Counted from the first letter of the stretch, positions 24,983 through 35,070 are shown. The stretch: 64,000 nt of DNA from an uncultured Prevotellaceae bacterium (GCA_900315105.1 OMXX01000012.1:1-64000); one strand, 5' to 3'. Numbers and translations: made by a program. The notes: generated from the sequence alone by a model not told the origin.

Positions 24983-26216
24983 TGAGTCCATACTGTTTTA
25001 TTTGTCTGTAAAGAGTACGGTCTGAGATACCTAACTCTGCTGCCGCCTTTTTTCTGTTACCGCCATTACGTTCCAATGCCTTCTGCAAAAGGGTACGGCG
25101 TACATCGGTAATGTTAAGAACTTCCGGCTCCTGCACTTCCTCCGCAACGGCATATTCCATTTGCTGTGCACTAGGAGAATATGGCTGTCCCTGCTGCATA
25201 TTCGGAACATATCCCTGTGGAATCTGCTGCGTATTACCCGAATAGCCTGACATCTGCTGTGGCATAGCCGATGGATTGTCGAGCTTGTCCCGAAGTCCGT
25301 TGAGCTCACGACGAAGGTCACTAACGTTACCCTTCAGGTCGTAGAGTATCTTATACAGAAGTTCGCGCTCACTCTCGTATGAATGGCTGTCGCCCGATGA
25401 AAGCGGAGCAAGCATCGTGCTCTCTGGGTCAACAGGAATGAACTTCTTCAGTTCTTCTTCATCCACCATCCTCTCACGGCACAACACCGACATCTGCTCT
25501 GTGATATGCTTGAGCTGACGTATGTTTCCCGGCCATTTATACTTCATCAGCATAAGCTTTGCTCCATCTGTAAGCTCTATGCGAGGCAGACGGTATTTCT
25601 CTGCCATCTGCATGGCAAACAAGCGGAACAACAATACTATATCGTTGCCACGGTCACGCAATGGTGGCATCTGGATAGGAATGGTATTAAGACGGTAATA
25701 CAAATCCTCACGGAAACGTCCCTCGCTAATAGCCTTGCGTACATTAACGTTTGTAGCTGCCACTATACGCACATCTGTTTTTCTTATTGCTTGACCGCCC
25801 ACGCGGATATATTCGCCAGTTTCCAGCACACGAAGCAGTCTTGCCTGAGTAGCCATCGGGAGTTCGCCTACCTCATCAAGGAAAATCGTTCCCTTGTTAG
25901 CAATGCCGAAATAGCCTTCGCTCTCGCCAATCGCACCGGTGAAAGCGCCTTTTTCGTGTCCGAAGAGTTCGGAATCGATAGTGCCTTCTGGTATGGAACC
26001 GCAGTTTACGGCGAAGTAACGCTCGTGTTGTCGTGGTGACAAATCATGAATTACGCGCGGAATGATTTCCTTACCCACGCCACTCTCGCCCTCGATGAGA
26101 ACGGAGAGATCTGTGGATGCAACCTGAATGGCAACATCCAAAGCACGGTTAAGAGCATCGCAGTTGCCCACGATGTTATATCTGCGCTTTATGTCCTGAA
26201 GCTCTACGGTCTTCAT
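24972..26216 (-). CDS. Sigma-54-dependent transcriptional activator
   Basis: This 414-residue bacterial enhancer-binding protein consists of an AAA+ domain without an N-terminal receiver. GESGVGKE (about residues 43-50) is Walker A, and GHEKGAFTGA (about 89-98) is the loop that contacts sigma-54. IFLDEVGELP (about 112-121) is Walker B. A glutamine- and proline-rich linker (about 320-360) precedes a Fis-type HTH (NRKKAAAELGISDRTLYRQIKQYG). It should activate RpoN promoters, but without a sensor domain its signal is unknown. It overlaps lptE. Confidence 0.92.
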   Translation of the reverse strand: MKTVELQDIKRRYNIVGNCDALNRALDVAIQVASTDLSVLIEGESGVGKEIIPRVIHDLSPRQHERYFAVNCGSIPEGTIDSELFGHEKGAFTGAIGESEGYFGIANKGTIFLDEVGELPMATQARLLRVLETGEYIRVGGQAIRKTDVRIVAATNVNVRKAISEGRFREDLYYRLNTIPIQMPPLRDRGNDIVLLFRLFAMQMAEKYRLPRIELTDGAKLMLMKYKWPGNIRQLKHITEQMSVLCRERMVDEEELKKFIPVDPESTMLAPLSSGDSHSYESERELLYKILYDLKGNVSDLRRELNGLRDKLDNPSAMPQQMSGYSGNTQQIPQGYVPNMQQGQPYSPSAQQMEYAVAEEVQEPEVLNITDVRRTLLQKALERNGGNRKKAAAELGISDRTLYRQIKQYGLNED

Positions 26217-26249
26217 GTCTTTTTTGTTTGGACGTTTTAGGAGGGTATG

Positions 26250-26303
26250 TTTAGAGTTTAGTGTTGAGTTTCTTTTCTCAAACCTCTAACCCCTCAACTC
26301 TAA
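26250..26303. repeat. 7-bp repeat cluster between pdxA-like and regulator genes
   Basis: Heptamers related to TTTAGAG and CTCTAAC occur at 26250-26270 and 26283-26303 in opposite orientation, so the segment can also fold. The 13-mer at 26251-26263 is identical to 11258-11270. Confidence 0.6.
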
Positions 26304-26307
26304 CCTT

Positions 26308-27402
26308 TTATTCATTATTACCAGAGGCTTCGCTGTTTGCAACCTCCTCATTAGCTGACAGAGAGACATCTTCATCCTTCTGCTCATCATCCACAGGATG
26401 TTTCTTCACGGCAAAGCGTACCTTTTCACCGTCCTCACGGCGCTCATGGTACAACTTTGGCAGAGGATCAACGTATGGCAGGTCGAAGAAATAGCGACTG
26501 CGATATACATCTATACATGTGTAGATGGCCTCACGGAAAGAATCAACCGTGGCATTGTTGTCGCCGTCAAGTTTTACTGGCGAAACAACCAGAGGTGCTA
26601 TGCCCGCAGCCAATACTATTCCATTACCTTCATACATGGAAAGGAATGGAGCCTGAGCCTGTTCGCGTGTCATTGTAAGAACGGCATCAAAGCTAAGATG
26701 CTTGCCTGTCTCGAAGAAATCGGCATAAGAGTATGGTCCGAAGACTGGAATGCCGGTATTTACGAGTTTGCTTACGGCAGGAGCGATGACCTGAAGCTCT
26801 ATGGAGTTCTCGTCAGGCTTTATCTCTGGATTAAGCGACAGAATTGCCACACGTGGATTGTCCTGACGAAGGTCACGCCTCAATGTACTATGCAAGATAC
26901 GAGCCTTGTTCTCGATATTGTCAGCCGTAATGCCTGATGTCTCGTTGTTTCCGGCAACCACGTATGCCACACGCAACTGATTGGTACACATCAGAGGTAT
27001 TGCCTTTATATCGTTCTCCTGACGTTTTACGACAGGATTCGGTATCACAGCATTACGGAGTTGGTTCGTTATCTCCTTTGATATAGGCACAACGACAAAG
27101 GCATCCAGCAGGTCTGCCTCAAACTCTCTCTTTACCACCTCTACAGCATTACGACCGTTGAGATCGACAAAATTGAGGGCGTCAGGGTCAGCCTGTGATG
27201 CGTTGCCTACGATCAATGCGTTATATCTTATCTGCAAGCGACTGCTTTTCTGCTTGAGCATGTGCAGGGAACCATACACCACAGGAGTGAATATCTCCAA
27301 AATCTCAGGCTCGAGAAATGTCTCAAGTATGAGATCGTATGCATGGGTGCTATTGTCGTCAAGCACTATCGCTATGCGAATTTTCTTGTTAAGTTCGTTC
27401 AT
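26308..27402 (-). CDS. PdxA-like protein lacking metal-site histidines
   Basis: The 364-residue protein has the overall layout of 4-hydroxythreonine-4-phosphate dehydrogenase (PdxA, vitamin B6 synthesis): FTPVVYGS, DAFVVVPISKEITN, GPYSYADFF and DAVLTMTREQAQAPF align in order. Key sites are changed. The N-terminal GD motif reads VLDDNSTHAYD. The THIPL, NPHAGE and YHDQG segments that carry the three metal-binding histidines of PdxA read AGNNETS, NPEIKPDE and TREQAQ. An acidic tail of about 40 residues is added. It is probably catalytically altered or a non-enzymatic paralogue. The start at 27402 overlaps rlmN by 14 bases. Confidence 0.75.
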   Translation of the reverse strand: MNELNKKIRIAIVLDDNSTHAYDLILETFLEPEILEIFTPVVYGSLHMLKQKSSRLQIRYNALIVGNASQADPDALNFVDLNGRNAVEVVKREFEADLLDAFVVVPISKEITNQLRNAVIPNPVVKRQENDIKAIPLMCTNQLRVAYVVAGNNETSGITADNIENKARILHSTLRRDLRQDNPRVAILSLNPEIKPDENSIELQVIAPAVSKLVNTGIPVFGPYSYADFFETGKHLSFDAVLTMTREQAQAPFLSMYEGNGIVLAAGIAPLVVSPVKLDGDNNATVDSFREAIYTCIDVYRSRYFFDLPYVDPLPKLYHERREDGEKVRFAVKKHPVDDEQKDEDVSLSANEEVANSEASGNNE

Positions 27403-28414
27403 ATATCTTCTTGGTACTAAGCAACCCGCATGCAGCAAATATATCCTGTCCTCGGGATGCTCTTATTGTTGTAAAGATGCCATGCTGTGTGAGATAGTCG
27501 CGTAGCACCTCCATTTTCTTCTCGTCGGATGTCTTCAAAGGCACATCAGGAATCTGGTGGAACCTTATCAGATTGATTCTGCAATCCAAGCCCTTCAGCA
27601 GATTGACAATTGCACGTGCATGAGTCATGGAATCGTTCAAACCGTCAAATACGATGTACTCGAATGACAGTCTTCTCTGATGTGAGAAGTCATATTGTCT
27701 TAGCAATTCCACTATCTCCTCAATGCCCATACCCTTTTGTGCCGGCATCAGCGTGGCACGCTGTTCTGGAATTGGAGAATGCAGGCTTATTGCCACGTGA
27801 CATTCGCTCTCGTCAAGGAATCGCTTAAGCTTGTTTCGTACGCCCACGCTACTCACCGTTATTCTCTTCGGGCTCCAGGCATATCCCCAATCTGCCGTCA
27901 ACACCTCCGTTGCACGAAGCACATTGTCGAGGTTATCCATCGGTTCACCCTGTCCCATGAACACGATGTTGGTCAGGCGTTCTGCCTCGGGGAGGGAGTA
28001 TATCTGGTTAAGAATGTCGGCCGCCGTGAGCGAGCCTTCAAAGCCTTGCTTGCCTGTCTGACAAAAGAGGCAGTTCATTTTGCATCCCACTTGGCACGAT
28101 ACGCATAACGTAGCGCGATCCTTATCAGGAATGAAGACGGTCTCCACGAACTTTCCTGAAGCCACAGGGAACAGATACTTGATAGTACCGTCAACCGAAT
28201 ACTGGGCGTCAATATACTCCATTACGCCGATGCAATACTGCTCTGCCAGCTTCTCGCGATTAGCCTTAGAGATATTGGTCATCTCGGCAATATCACGCAC
28301 ATGAGAGCCATATATCCACTTCGCAATCTGTCCGCCGGTGAAAGCGGGCATTCCAAGGGAGCGAGCCACTTCCTTTAGCTCTGCGAGAGTCATTCCGAGT
28401 AATGGAGTCTTCAT
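27389..28414 (-). CDS. rlmN: Dual-specificity RNA methyltransferase RlmN
   Basis: RlmN is a radical-SAM enzyme that C2-methylates A2503 of 23S rRNA and A37 of some tRNAs. The 341-residue protein has the cluster motif CKMNCLFC (about residues 111-118), GQGEPMDN (about 153-160), and the resolving cysteine in DIFAACGLL near the C-terminus. It heads the minus-strand run toward secG and has its own -7 box at 28467-28474. Confidence 0.97.
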   Translation of the reverse strand: MKTPLLGMTLAELKEVARSLGMPAFTGGQIAKWIYGSHVRDIAEMTNISKANREKLAEQYCIGVMEYIDAQYSVDGTIKYLFPVASGKFVETVFIPDKDRATLCVSCQVGCKMNCLFCQTGKQGFEGSLTAADILNQIYSLPEAERLTNIVFMGQGEPMDNLDNVLRATEVLTADWGYAWSPKRITVSSVGVRNKLKRFLDESECHVAISLHSPIPEQRATLMPAQKGMGIEEIVELLRQYDFSHQRRLSFEYIVFDGLNDSMTHARAIVNLLKGLDCRINLIRFHQIPDVPLKTSDEKKMEVLRDYLTQHGIFTTIRASRGQDIFAACGLLSTKKIYERT

Positions 28415-28466
28415 AATTTTTAGGCATATGCAACATGTCGGGTCGCACGTTTCATTTTTGCAAGTG

Positions 28467-28474
28467 CAAAGTTA
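28467..28474 (-). promoter_or_regulatory. -7 box of rlmN promoter
   Basis: The minus strand reads TAACTTTG, an exact TAnnTTTG match, 53 bases upstream of rlmN. Confidence 0.65.
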
Positions 28475-28605
28475 CAAAAATTCTGCCAAATTGGCAAGCC
28501 TTTACGACATTTTTTCGCTTTTTTATATAAAATAACGTATAGACAACGATAAAAAGAACAGATTTATGCTATTAACTGAATAGAAAAGCAAGATAATCTA
28601 CTAAG

Positions 28606-28649
28606 ACAAGTCCGTTGTAAGTCCGTACCAAAGTCGGTGCAAGTCCGTT
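28606..28649 (+). repeat. 11-bp tandem repeat, four units
   Basis: Four 11-bp units resembling GTAAGTCCGTT (28606-28616, 28617-28627, 28628-28638, 28639-28649) sit between the divergent rlmN and fusion-protein promoters. Apart from this array and the two promoter boxes, the 374-base gap 28415-28788 shows nothing. Confidence 0.8.
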
Positions 28650-28744
28650 CTCAGCAATCGGAGACACAAAAGTCTTGTTGCTGAACAACACATGCCCTAA
28701 GTGCTAAAATATGTAAAAAATTAGCATATTCAACATTTATTTCG

Positions 28745-28752
28745 TACCTTTG
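28745..28752 (+). promoter_or_regulatory. -7 box of fusion-protein promoter
   Basis: TACCTTTG is a clean TAnnTTTG match 36 bases before the ATG at 28789. It overlaps an in-frame TTG at 28750, which argues against that codon as a start. Confidence 0.7.
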
Positions 28753-28788
28753 CCCAAATATAATCCTAAATTTGATCTAAAGACAATT

Positions 28789-31700
28789 ATGCAAAATAGA
28801 ACAGACAAATTCTTTTCTTCTGATGATGCCGTAGCCGTCATGCCCCTGGTCGGTGGAATGGCATCTTCCGAGACTATTTCCAAGATCGCTTCACTCGCCA
28901 CAGCCGACTATGTGCTTCTTTCACAAAAGGAAACACCCGTAAGCGTCGAACCTGATGCGCTACGCAGACTTGTTTCCGCTGCCGATAACACAGGCGCAGC
29001 AATGGTGTATGCCGACCATTATACCGTTACCGAGGGGAAGACGGAGAAACACCCGGCAATCGACTATTTCATAGGTTCTATACGTGATGACTTCGACTTC
29101 GGACAGCTTCTTCTCATCCGTACCGCCCTACTCCATGAGTTTGTTGCCACATCCAAGATGGAATACAAGTTCGCGGCTCTCTATGCCCTCCGTTTGTTTC
29201 TGTCGCGCAAGGGCGAGATTTTCCACCTGAACGAGTTTCTGTATCGTGAGGAAGAACTTGACACCCGCAAGAGTGGCGAGAAGCAGTTTGACTATGTGAA
29301 CCCTCGCAACCGTGAGGTGCAGATAGAGATGGAACGTGCTGCTACCGAGCACCTTGAGGCTATTGGTGCAAAGGTGGATACCTCAAAGCGTATAATCCCC
29401 GACTTCGATGAACAGGAGTTCGAGACAGAGGCGTCTGTCATTATACCTGTTTTCAATCGTGCAAAGACCGTGGCTGATGCTGTGAAGAGTGCTTTGTCTC
29501 AGACTGCAAAGTTCAAGTACAATGTAATTGTTGTTGACAATCATTCTACCGATGGAACCACGGAGATTTTGAGTGAATTGTCTTCAAACCATCAGCTTGT
29601 GCATATCATTCCTGAGCGTACAGACCTCGGAATAGGCGGTTGTTGGAACCTTGCTGTGAATGATCCACGTTGCGGACGCTTTGCCGTACAGCTTGATTCT
29701 GACGACCTGTATTCAAGTCCTAACACGCTTCAGAAGGTTGTAGATGCCTTCTATCAGCAACAGGCAGCAATGGTTATAGGTGCATATCGAATGTGCAATC
29801 TCGACCTTAACACCCTCCCTCCAGGCATTATCGATCACAAGGAATGGACCGATGAAAACGGACCAAACAACGCTTTACGTATCAACGGATTAGGTGCGCC
29901 TCGTGCATTCTTTACTCCAATACTCCGCCATATCGGATTCCCTAATACAAGTTATGGCGAGGACTATGCCCTCGGACTTGCTTTCTCACGTATATATCGC
30001 ATAGGTCGTATCTATGATGAGTTGTACCTTTGCCGTCGCTGGGGAGGAAACTCGGACGCTGCCCTTTCCATCGATAGAATCAACGCAAACAACCTATACA
30101 AGGACAGATTACGTACTATGGAGATTATAGCGCGTCAGGCTATGAATCAAGGCAAGGTGACGGATGCAGATAGCGCATTGAACCGCTTCTTCGAACGTCA
30201 GCTTATAGTATGGAGCGATGTAGAGAAACGCTATAACGACCTCAGAAACGTGAAGGTTAAGGCTTTAGGCGATGTTAAGGTGCAGTTCAATCCTGCGAGG
30301 ATGGTTTCAACGGGCGCAAAGATTGACAAGGCATCACTTGAGAAACGCCCTTGCTTCCTTTGTCGTGAGAACCGTCCAAAGCAACAGATGGTGCATACAA
30401 TAAGGAATTCTCAGGGCGCACCTGTGCTTGAGCTTCTCGTAAATCCATTCCCTATCCTTCCGCAGCATTTCACCCTTGCAAGCACGGAGCACGAGCCACA
30501 GGCAATAGCCGCACGATATGGCGAGATACATCGTGTATTGACAAAATACCCGGAGTTAATGGTATTCTATAATGGTCCTAAGTGTGGTGCTTCTGCTCCC
30601 GACCATCTTCATCTTCAGGCAGGCACTTCAGGAATAGTGCCTCTACAGACACAATGGAAGCGAATATCACATAACCTTACACCCGTGCAGCAACTCTCCG
30701 AAACAGAGAGCATCAGTCTTGTGACGGACTATGTTTGTCCGGCATTCGTAATTAGAAGCCAGAGTGTAGAGGGAGATAAGAAGCTATTCAAGCGTTTCTA
30801 TAAGGCATTCGCATATCTTTCTCAGAATCAAGATGGTGAAGAACCGATGATGAACATTCTGGCTTGGCGTGAGGACAAGGATTATGTATCAGTTATCATT
30901 CCTCGTGCAAAGCATCGTCCTGATTGCTATACGGCTGAGGGAAATGCCCAGTTCATCGTATCTCCTGGAGCCCTGGATATGGCAGGTCTCATCATAACTC
31001 CACGACAGGAGGACTTTGACCGTATGACGCAGGATACTGCCTATGGCATTCTTCAGGAAGTCGGTGTAACGGCTGATTTCGCAAAGAAACTTGCCGATGA
31101 AATCGCATCTCCTGACAATAGCCAACACCTAACACCCAACACCCAGCAGCCTGAGGTTAAGGTGGGCATTATAAGTGCTACGAAGATAGAATTCACACTC
31201 AACACACCATATACAGCAAAGGGCAAGGAAATCACAGGTCCGCAGGTAGTGGAGTTCTCGGAGGGTGGCATTCTATGGAATGGCAATCAGTATCAGCATC
31301 TGACCTTCCGCCCAACACCTAACACCCAACACCCGACACCTAATTTCTCAATTTCCGACGTAATCATCGGTGTGAACTTCCATTGGGAGCGCAAGCAGAC
31401 ACAGACTTTCGTCGGTACTCTGAGACTGGTTGTTGAAGAGGATAAGATATGTGCTATCAACGTGTTGCCTGTTGAGCGATACCTTGAAAGCGTTATTTCA
31501 AGCGAGATGTCGGCAACATCAAGTCTTGAACTTCTAAAGGCTCATGCCGTTATCTCACGTTCATGGCTTCTTGCCCAGATAGAAAAGCGTAACAGACTTC
31601 AGAAGTCAGCCAACTCTTTCTTCTCATTCACTAAGAAAGATGATATGCTTATCCGTTGGTATGACCGTGAAGATCACACTATATTCGATGTTTGTGCCGA

Positions 31701-32415
31701 TGATCATTGCCAACGCTATCAGGGCATTACACATGCGGCTAATCCGCACGTAATTGAGGCAATAAAGGCCACTCGCGGACAGATTCTCACATACGGTGGC
31801 GAGATTTGCGATACACGTTTCTCAAAGTGCTGTGGAGGTATTACAGAGGAATATCAGTATTGTTGGGAAGACACGCCTCTGCCCTACCTCAAGTCTGTTA
31901 AGGATCCATATTGCAACACACAAGATGCGCATATCATTTCTCAGGTGCTCAACGACTATGATCAGGAAACGCATGATTTCTACACATGGAGAGTGGAATA
32001 CTCACAACGAGAAATCAGCGAACTCATAGCAGATAAGACTAAGATGGACTTCGGTAAAATCGTCAATTTAAAGGCTATAGAACGTGGTCCGAGCGGTAGA
32101 ATATCCTTGCTGAAGATTATAGGCACAGAGCGCACTTTTACTATTGGTAAGGAACTTGAAATCCGTAAAACCCTATCAAAGTCACATCTTTATAGTTCAG
32201 CGTTCACCCTTATGCGCCTTGATGCAGACGGCAATCAGATTCCCGACACCGACAGCAAGACCATTCCATCGCGCTTCATCCTTGATGGACGAGGCTGGGG
32301 ACACGGTGTAGGCCTCTGTCAGATTGGTGCAGCAGTTATGGGCGAGCAAGGCTTCAAATATAATGACATTCTCCTGCATTACTATCAGAATGCAGAGATA
32401 AAGAAAGCATATTAA
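28789..32415 (+). CDS. Glycosyltransferase-DUF4922(HIT-like)-SpoIID fusion
   Basis: This 1,208-residue protein joins three activities. Residues about 1-200 look like a degenerate glycosyltransferase-type domain. About 212-430 is a GT2 glycosyltransferase ([20 protein letters not shown], then the DxD-type QLDSDD near 300-305). About 495-760 is a DUF4922 domain, with CFLCRENRP and PDHLHLQAG, the HxHxQ pattern of HIT-like nucleotide phosphorylases. About 860-1208 is a SpoIID/LytB domain ([32 protein letters not shown], later [15 protein letters not shown]), related to peptidoglycan lytic enzymes. No signal peptide is visible. Two heptamer-repeat insertions encode TPNTQHP-like linkers. An AmpG-like transporter follows, hinting at cell-wall sugar recycling. 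Confidence 0.82.
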   Translation: MQNRTDKFFSSDDAVAVMPLVGGMASSETISKIASLATADYVLLSQKETPVSVEPDALRRLVSAADNTGAAMVYADHYTVTEGKTEKHPAIDYFIGSIRDDFDFGQLLLIRTALLHEFVATSKMEYKFAALYALRLFLSRKGEIFHLNEFLYREEELDTRKSGEKQFDYVNPRNREVQIEMERAATEHLEAIGAKVDTSKRIIPDFDEQEFETEASVIIPVFNRAKTVADAVKSALSQTAKFKYNVIVVDNHSTDGTTEILSELSSNHQLVHIIPERTDLGIGGCWNLAVNDPRCGRFAVQLDSDDLYSSPNTLQKVVDAFYQQQAAMVIGAYRMCNLDLNTLPPGIIDHKEWTDENGPNNALRINGLGAPRAFFTPILRHIGFPNTSYGEDYALGLAFSRIYRIGRIYDELYLCRRWGGNSDAALSIDRINANNLYKDRLRTMEIIARQAMNQGKVTDADSALNRFFERQLIVWSDVEKRYNDLRNVKVKALGDVKVQFNPARMVSTGAKIDKASLEKRPCFLCRENRPKQQMVHTIRNSQGAPVLELLVNPFPILPQHFTLASTEHEPQAIAARYGEIHRVLTKYPELMVFYNGPKCGASAPDHLHLQAGTSGIVPLQTQWKRISHNLTPVQQLSETESISLVTDYVCPAFVIRSQSVEGDKKLFKRFYKAFAYLSQNQDGEEPMMNILAWREDKDYVSVIIPRAKHRPDCYTAEGNAQFIVSPGALDMAGLIITPRQEDFDRMTQDTAYGILQEVGVTADFAKKLADEIASPDNSQHLTPNTQQPEVKVGIISATKIEFTLNTPYTAKGKEITGPQVVEFSEGGILWNGNQYQHLTFRPTPNTQHPTPNFSISDVIIGVNFHWERKQTQTFVGTLRLVVEEDKICAINVLPVERYLESVISSEMSATSSLELLKAHAVISRSWLLAQIEKRNRLQKSANSFFSFTKKDDMLIRWYDREDHTIFDVCADDHCQRYQGITHAANPHVIEAIKATRGQILTYGGEICDTRFSKCCGGITEEYQYCWEDTPLPYLKSVKDPYCNTQDAHIISQVLNDYDQETHDFYTWRVEYSQREISELIADKTKMDFGKIVNLKAIERGPSGRISLLKIIGTERTFTIGKELEIRKTLSKSHLYSSAFTLMRLDADGNQIPDTDSKTIPSRFILDGRGWGHGVGLCQIGAAVMGEQGFKYNDILLHYYQNAEIKKAY
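31124..31144 (+). repeat. In-frame AACACCn heptamer repeat, first copy
   Basis: Three heptamers AACACCT, AACACCC, AACACCC lie inside the fusion gene between the DUF4922 and SpoIID regions and encode part of [11 protein letters not shown]. Confidence 0.85.
31314..31341 (+). repeat. In-frame AACACCn heptamer repeat, second copy
   Basis: Four heptamers (AACACCT, AACACCC, AACACCC, GACACCT) in the same gene encode [11 protein letters not shown]. The array is a near copy of the one 190 bases upstream. Confidence 0.85.
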
Positions 32416-32433
32416 TTTTACCCCTTTACAACA

Positions 32434-33723
32434 ATGAAATCTCCTTGGTCCTGGATTCCTTCCCTCTATTTTGCAGAGGGGCTACCATACGTAGCTGTGA
32501 TGACAATATCGCTCATCCTCTACAAATATCTCGGTCTTTCAAATACCGATATAACATTCTATACCTCATGGCTTTATCTCCCTTGGGTTATAAAACCGCT
32601 ATGGAGTCCTTTTATCGACATTGTTAAGACAAAACGCTGGTGGATAACCACCATGCAACTGCTTATAGGTGCGGCATTCGGAGGTATCGCCTTCACCATT
32701 CCATCCGACTTCTGGTTGCAAGGCACGTTGTGCTTCTTCTGGCTTATGGCATTCGCAAGTGCCACACATGATATTGCAGCCGATGGATTCTATATGCTCG
32801 GACTTGACCAGCACGATCAAGCATGGTTTGTGGGCATCAGAAGCACGTTCTACCGCTTTGCCACAATCTTTGGACAAGGTGTACTCGTGATGATAGCCGG
32901 CAACCTTCAGGTGGTTTTCCGCAATTCCATCGCATTTTCATGGAGCCTTATGTTCTATGGCGTTGCAGGACTTTTTATTGCCCTATGGCTTTGGCATTCA
33001 TACGTTTTGCCGCATCCTTCGGAGGATGAAAAGAATACCCATGTTGAGGGCGAAGTAAAGACCGTATCATCAAACAGCATTTTACGCGACCTCAAATCCA
33101 CGATAAAGACCTTCTTCCAGAAGGAACAGGTAATTGCAGGCATACTCTTCATGCTCTTCTATCGTATGCCTGAGGGACTTCTTGCAAAGGTTTCATCGCT
33201 TTTCCTCATAGATAACGCGCATAATGGAGGTCTCGGACTCTCACCACAGGAATATGGTCTTGTGCAAGGCACAGTGGGTGTTATAGGTCTCACTCTCGGC
33301 GGTATTCTCGGAGGAATGTGTGCTGGTAAGGATGGACTTAGGAAATGGCTCTGGCCAATGGTATGCGCCATTACATTGCCCGACCTTGTATATGTATATT
33401 TCGCCTATGAGCTGCCCTCAAACTTCCTTATCGTCAATATCGGCGTATTCATCGAGCAGTTCGGCTATGGCTTCGGCTTCACCGCGTATATGCTTTATCT
33501 CATATACTATAGCCGTGGCAACTACAAGACATCCCACTATGCACTTTGTACGGCATTCATGGCACTTTCTATGATGATTCCGGGACTTTTCGCAGGAGCA
33601 TTGCAGGAAGCCGTAGGTTACAGGACGTTCTTCCTTATCGTCATTGCATTCTGTAGCGTCACATTCGCCGTAACCTCCCTTCTCAAGATAGATCCGTCAT
33701 TCGGCAAGAAGGAACAGGCTTAG
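32434..33723 (+). CDS. AmpG-like MFS permease
   Basis: This major facilitator transporter has 429 residues and about twelve helices. It resembles AmpG, which imports anhydro-muropeptides for cell-wall recycling. PSLYFAEGLPYVAVMTISLILYK (about residues 9-31), WLYLPWVIKPLWSPFIDIVKTKRWW (about 46-70) and ASATHDIAADGFYM (about 108-121) fit this group. It starts 18 bases after the fusion gene, so the two are likely an operon. The substrate is inferred from family and from the SpoIID domain next door. Confidence 0.85.
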   Translation: MKSPWSWIPSLYFAEGLPYVAVMTISLILYKYLGLSNTDITFYTSWLYLPWVIKPLWSPFIDIVKTKRWWITTMQLLIGAAFGGIAFTIPSDFWLQGTLCFFWLMAFASATHDIAADGFYMLGLDQHDQAWFVGIRSTFYRFATIFGQGVLVMIAGNLQVVFRNSIAFSWSLMFYGVAGLFIALWLWHSYVLPHPSEDEKNTHVEGEVKTVSSNSILRDLKSTIKTFFQKEQVIAGILFMLFYRMPEGLLAKVSSLFLIDNAHNGGLGLSPQEYGLVQGTVGVIGLTLGGILGGMCAGKDGLRKWLWPMVCAITLPDLVYVYFAYELPSNFLIVNIGVFIEQFGYGFGFTAYMLYLIYYSRGNYKTSHYALCTAFMALSMMIPGLFAGALQEAVGYRTFFLIVIAFCSVTFAVTSLLKIDPSFGKKEQA

Positions 33724-33738
33724 TCTCAATTTTCATAT

Positions 33739-35028
33739 ATGATAAACCAATCCACCATTTGCGCAATAGCAACAGCACAGGGAGGTGCAATCGGCATTAT
33801 CCGTGTTTCTGGTCCTGATTCCATATCAATAGTCGATAGCATTTTCAGAGGTCGTCATTCCCTAATTGATGCCCCAGGCTATTCTATTCATTACGGCTCG
33901 ATAGTAAACTCGGATGTAATTGTTGATCAGGTTCTCCTCTCACTTTTCCGCGCCCCTCATTCCTATACAGGCGAGGATAGCGTGGAGATCAGCGCCCACG
34001 GTTCTCCGTATATTCTCCAGTCTATCTGCTCGCTCTTGATTCAGAAAGGCTGTCAGCCGGCAGCACCTGGGGAATACACCCAACGCGCCTTCTTAAACGG
34101 AAAACTCGACCTCACACAGGCAGAGGCCGTAGCCGACCTTATCGCCTCTCAGAATGCCTCTCAGCATCGTGTGGCTATGCAGCAGATGCGTGGTGGTATC
34201 TCGCAAAAGCTCTCTGACCTCCGTGCCCAGTTGCTAAAACTCACCTCCCTTCTCGAACTTGAACTCGATTTCTCCGAAGAAGATGTAGAGTTTGCATCAC
34301 GCGAGACTCTCATCAACATAGCGCGAGAGGTTCGCGATGAAATCACGCGTTTATCATCTTCATTCTCCGCAGGAAATGCAATAAAGAACGGCATACCAGT
34401 CGCTATTATAGGTGCGCCAAACGTAGGCAAATCCACCCTTCTCAATGCCCTTCTCCATGAGGACAAAGCAATTGTCTCAGATATTCAAGGCACTACACGC
34501 GATACAATCGAGGATTGTATCAATATCTCAGGCATTCTCTTCCGCATCATAGATACCGCTGGCATCCGTCATACGGAAGATACTATTGAGAAAATGGGCA
34601 TAGAACGCTCACGTAAGGCTGCAGAACGTGCGCAGATTATAATTCTGATGCGCGATAATGATATGGACTACCCTACCCTTGATTTGCGTGATGACCAGAT
34701 TGTTATCAAGGTTCACAACAAATCGGATCGATTTCAGGCACTTACAGGAAAAGGCATGGATTGGTTAGAGCAACAACTTCTTAACAGCATCCCTACCGCC
34801 AACAAAGATGAAGTCCTTATCACCAACATCCGCCATAAGCAAGCCCTTGATATTTCCCTCCTCGACATCCAGCGCACCCTTGATGCCCTAGAACAGAATC
34901 TCCCCGGTGACCTCATTGCCGAAGACCTCCGCCAATGTCTCCACCATCTCGCTGAAATCACAGGCGGCACAATAGATACAGAAGAAGTCCTCGGAAATAT
35001 CTTTAGTAAATTTTGCGTCGGCAAGTAA
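33739..35028 (+). CDS. mnmE: tRNA modification GTPase MnmE
   Basis: MnmE, with MnmG, makes the cmnm5U34 modification of tRNA wobble uridines. The 429-residue protein has the N-terminal folate-binding domain (TICAIATAQGGAIGIIRVSG) and SYTGEDSVEISAHG. The G domain carries GAPNVGKSTLLN, DTAGIRHT and NKSD (about 221-335). It ends in FSKFCVGK, the family ending with the essential cysteine. It is intact although it abuts the ICE. It starts 15 bases after the AmpG-like gene. Confidence 0.97.
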   Translation: MINQSTICAIATAQGGAIGIIRVSGPDSISIVDSIFRGRHSLIDAPGYSIHYGSIVNSDVIVDQVLLSLFRAPHSYTGEDSVEISAHGSPYILQSICSLLIQKGCQPAAPGEYTQRAFLNGKLDLTQAEAVADLIASQNASQHRVAMQQMRGGISQKLSDLRAQLLKLTSLLELELDFSEEDVEFASRETLINIAREVRDEITRLSSSFSAGNAIKNGIPVAIIGAPNVGKSTLLNALLHEDKAIVSDIQGTTRDTIEDCINISGILFRIIDTAGIRHTEDTIEKMGIERSRKAAERAQIIILMRDNDMDYPTLDLRDDQIVIKVHNKSDRFQALTGKGMDWLEQQLLNSIPTANKDEVLITNIRHKQALDISLLDIQRTLDALEQNLPGDLIAEDLRQCLHHLAEITGGTIDTEEVLGNIFSKFCVGK

Positions 35029-35070
35029 ACAAATATTAATAACTACGAACATTTAGGAATAACTATTAAT

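Noticed and set aside
25506..26039. Plus-strand frame opposite the sigma-54 activator
   Set aside because: It overlaps an intact AAA+ gene fully and has no promoter or family signal.
26398..26937. Plus-strand frame opposite the PdxA-like gene
   Set aside because: Shadow of a gene with operon-linked neighbours on the minus strand.
33739..35028. mnmE truncated by the ICE
   Set aside because: The length is slightly short, but the protein ends in the family FCVGK tail and has its own terminator, so it is complete.
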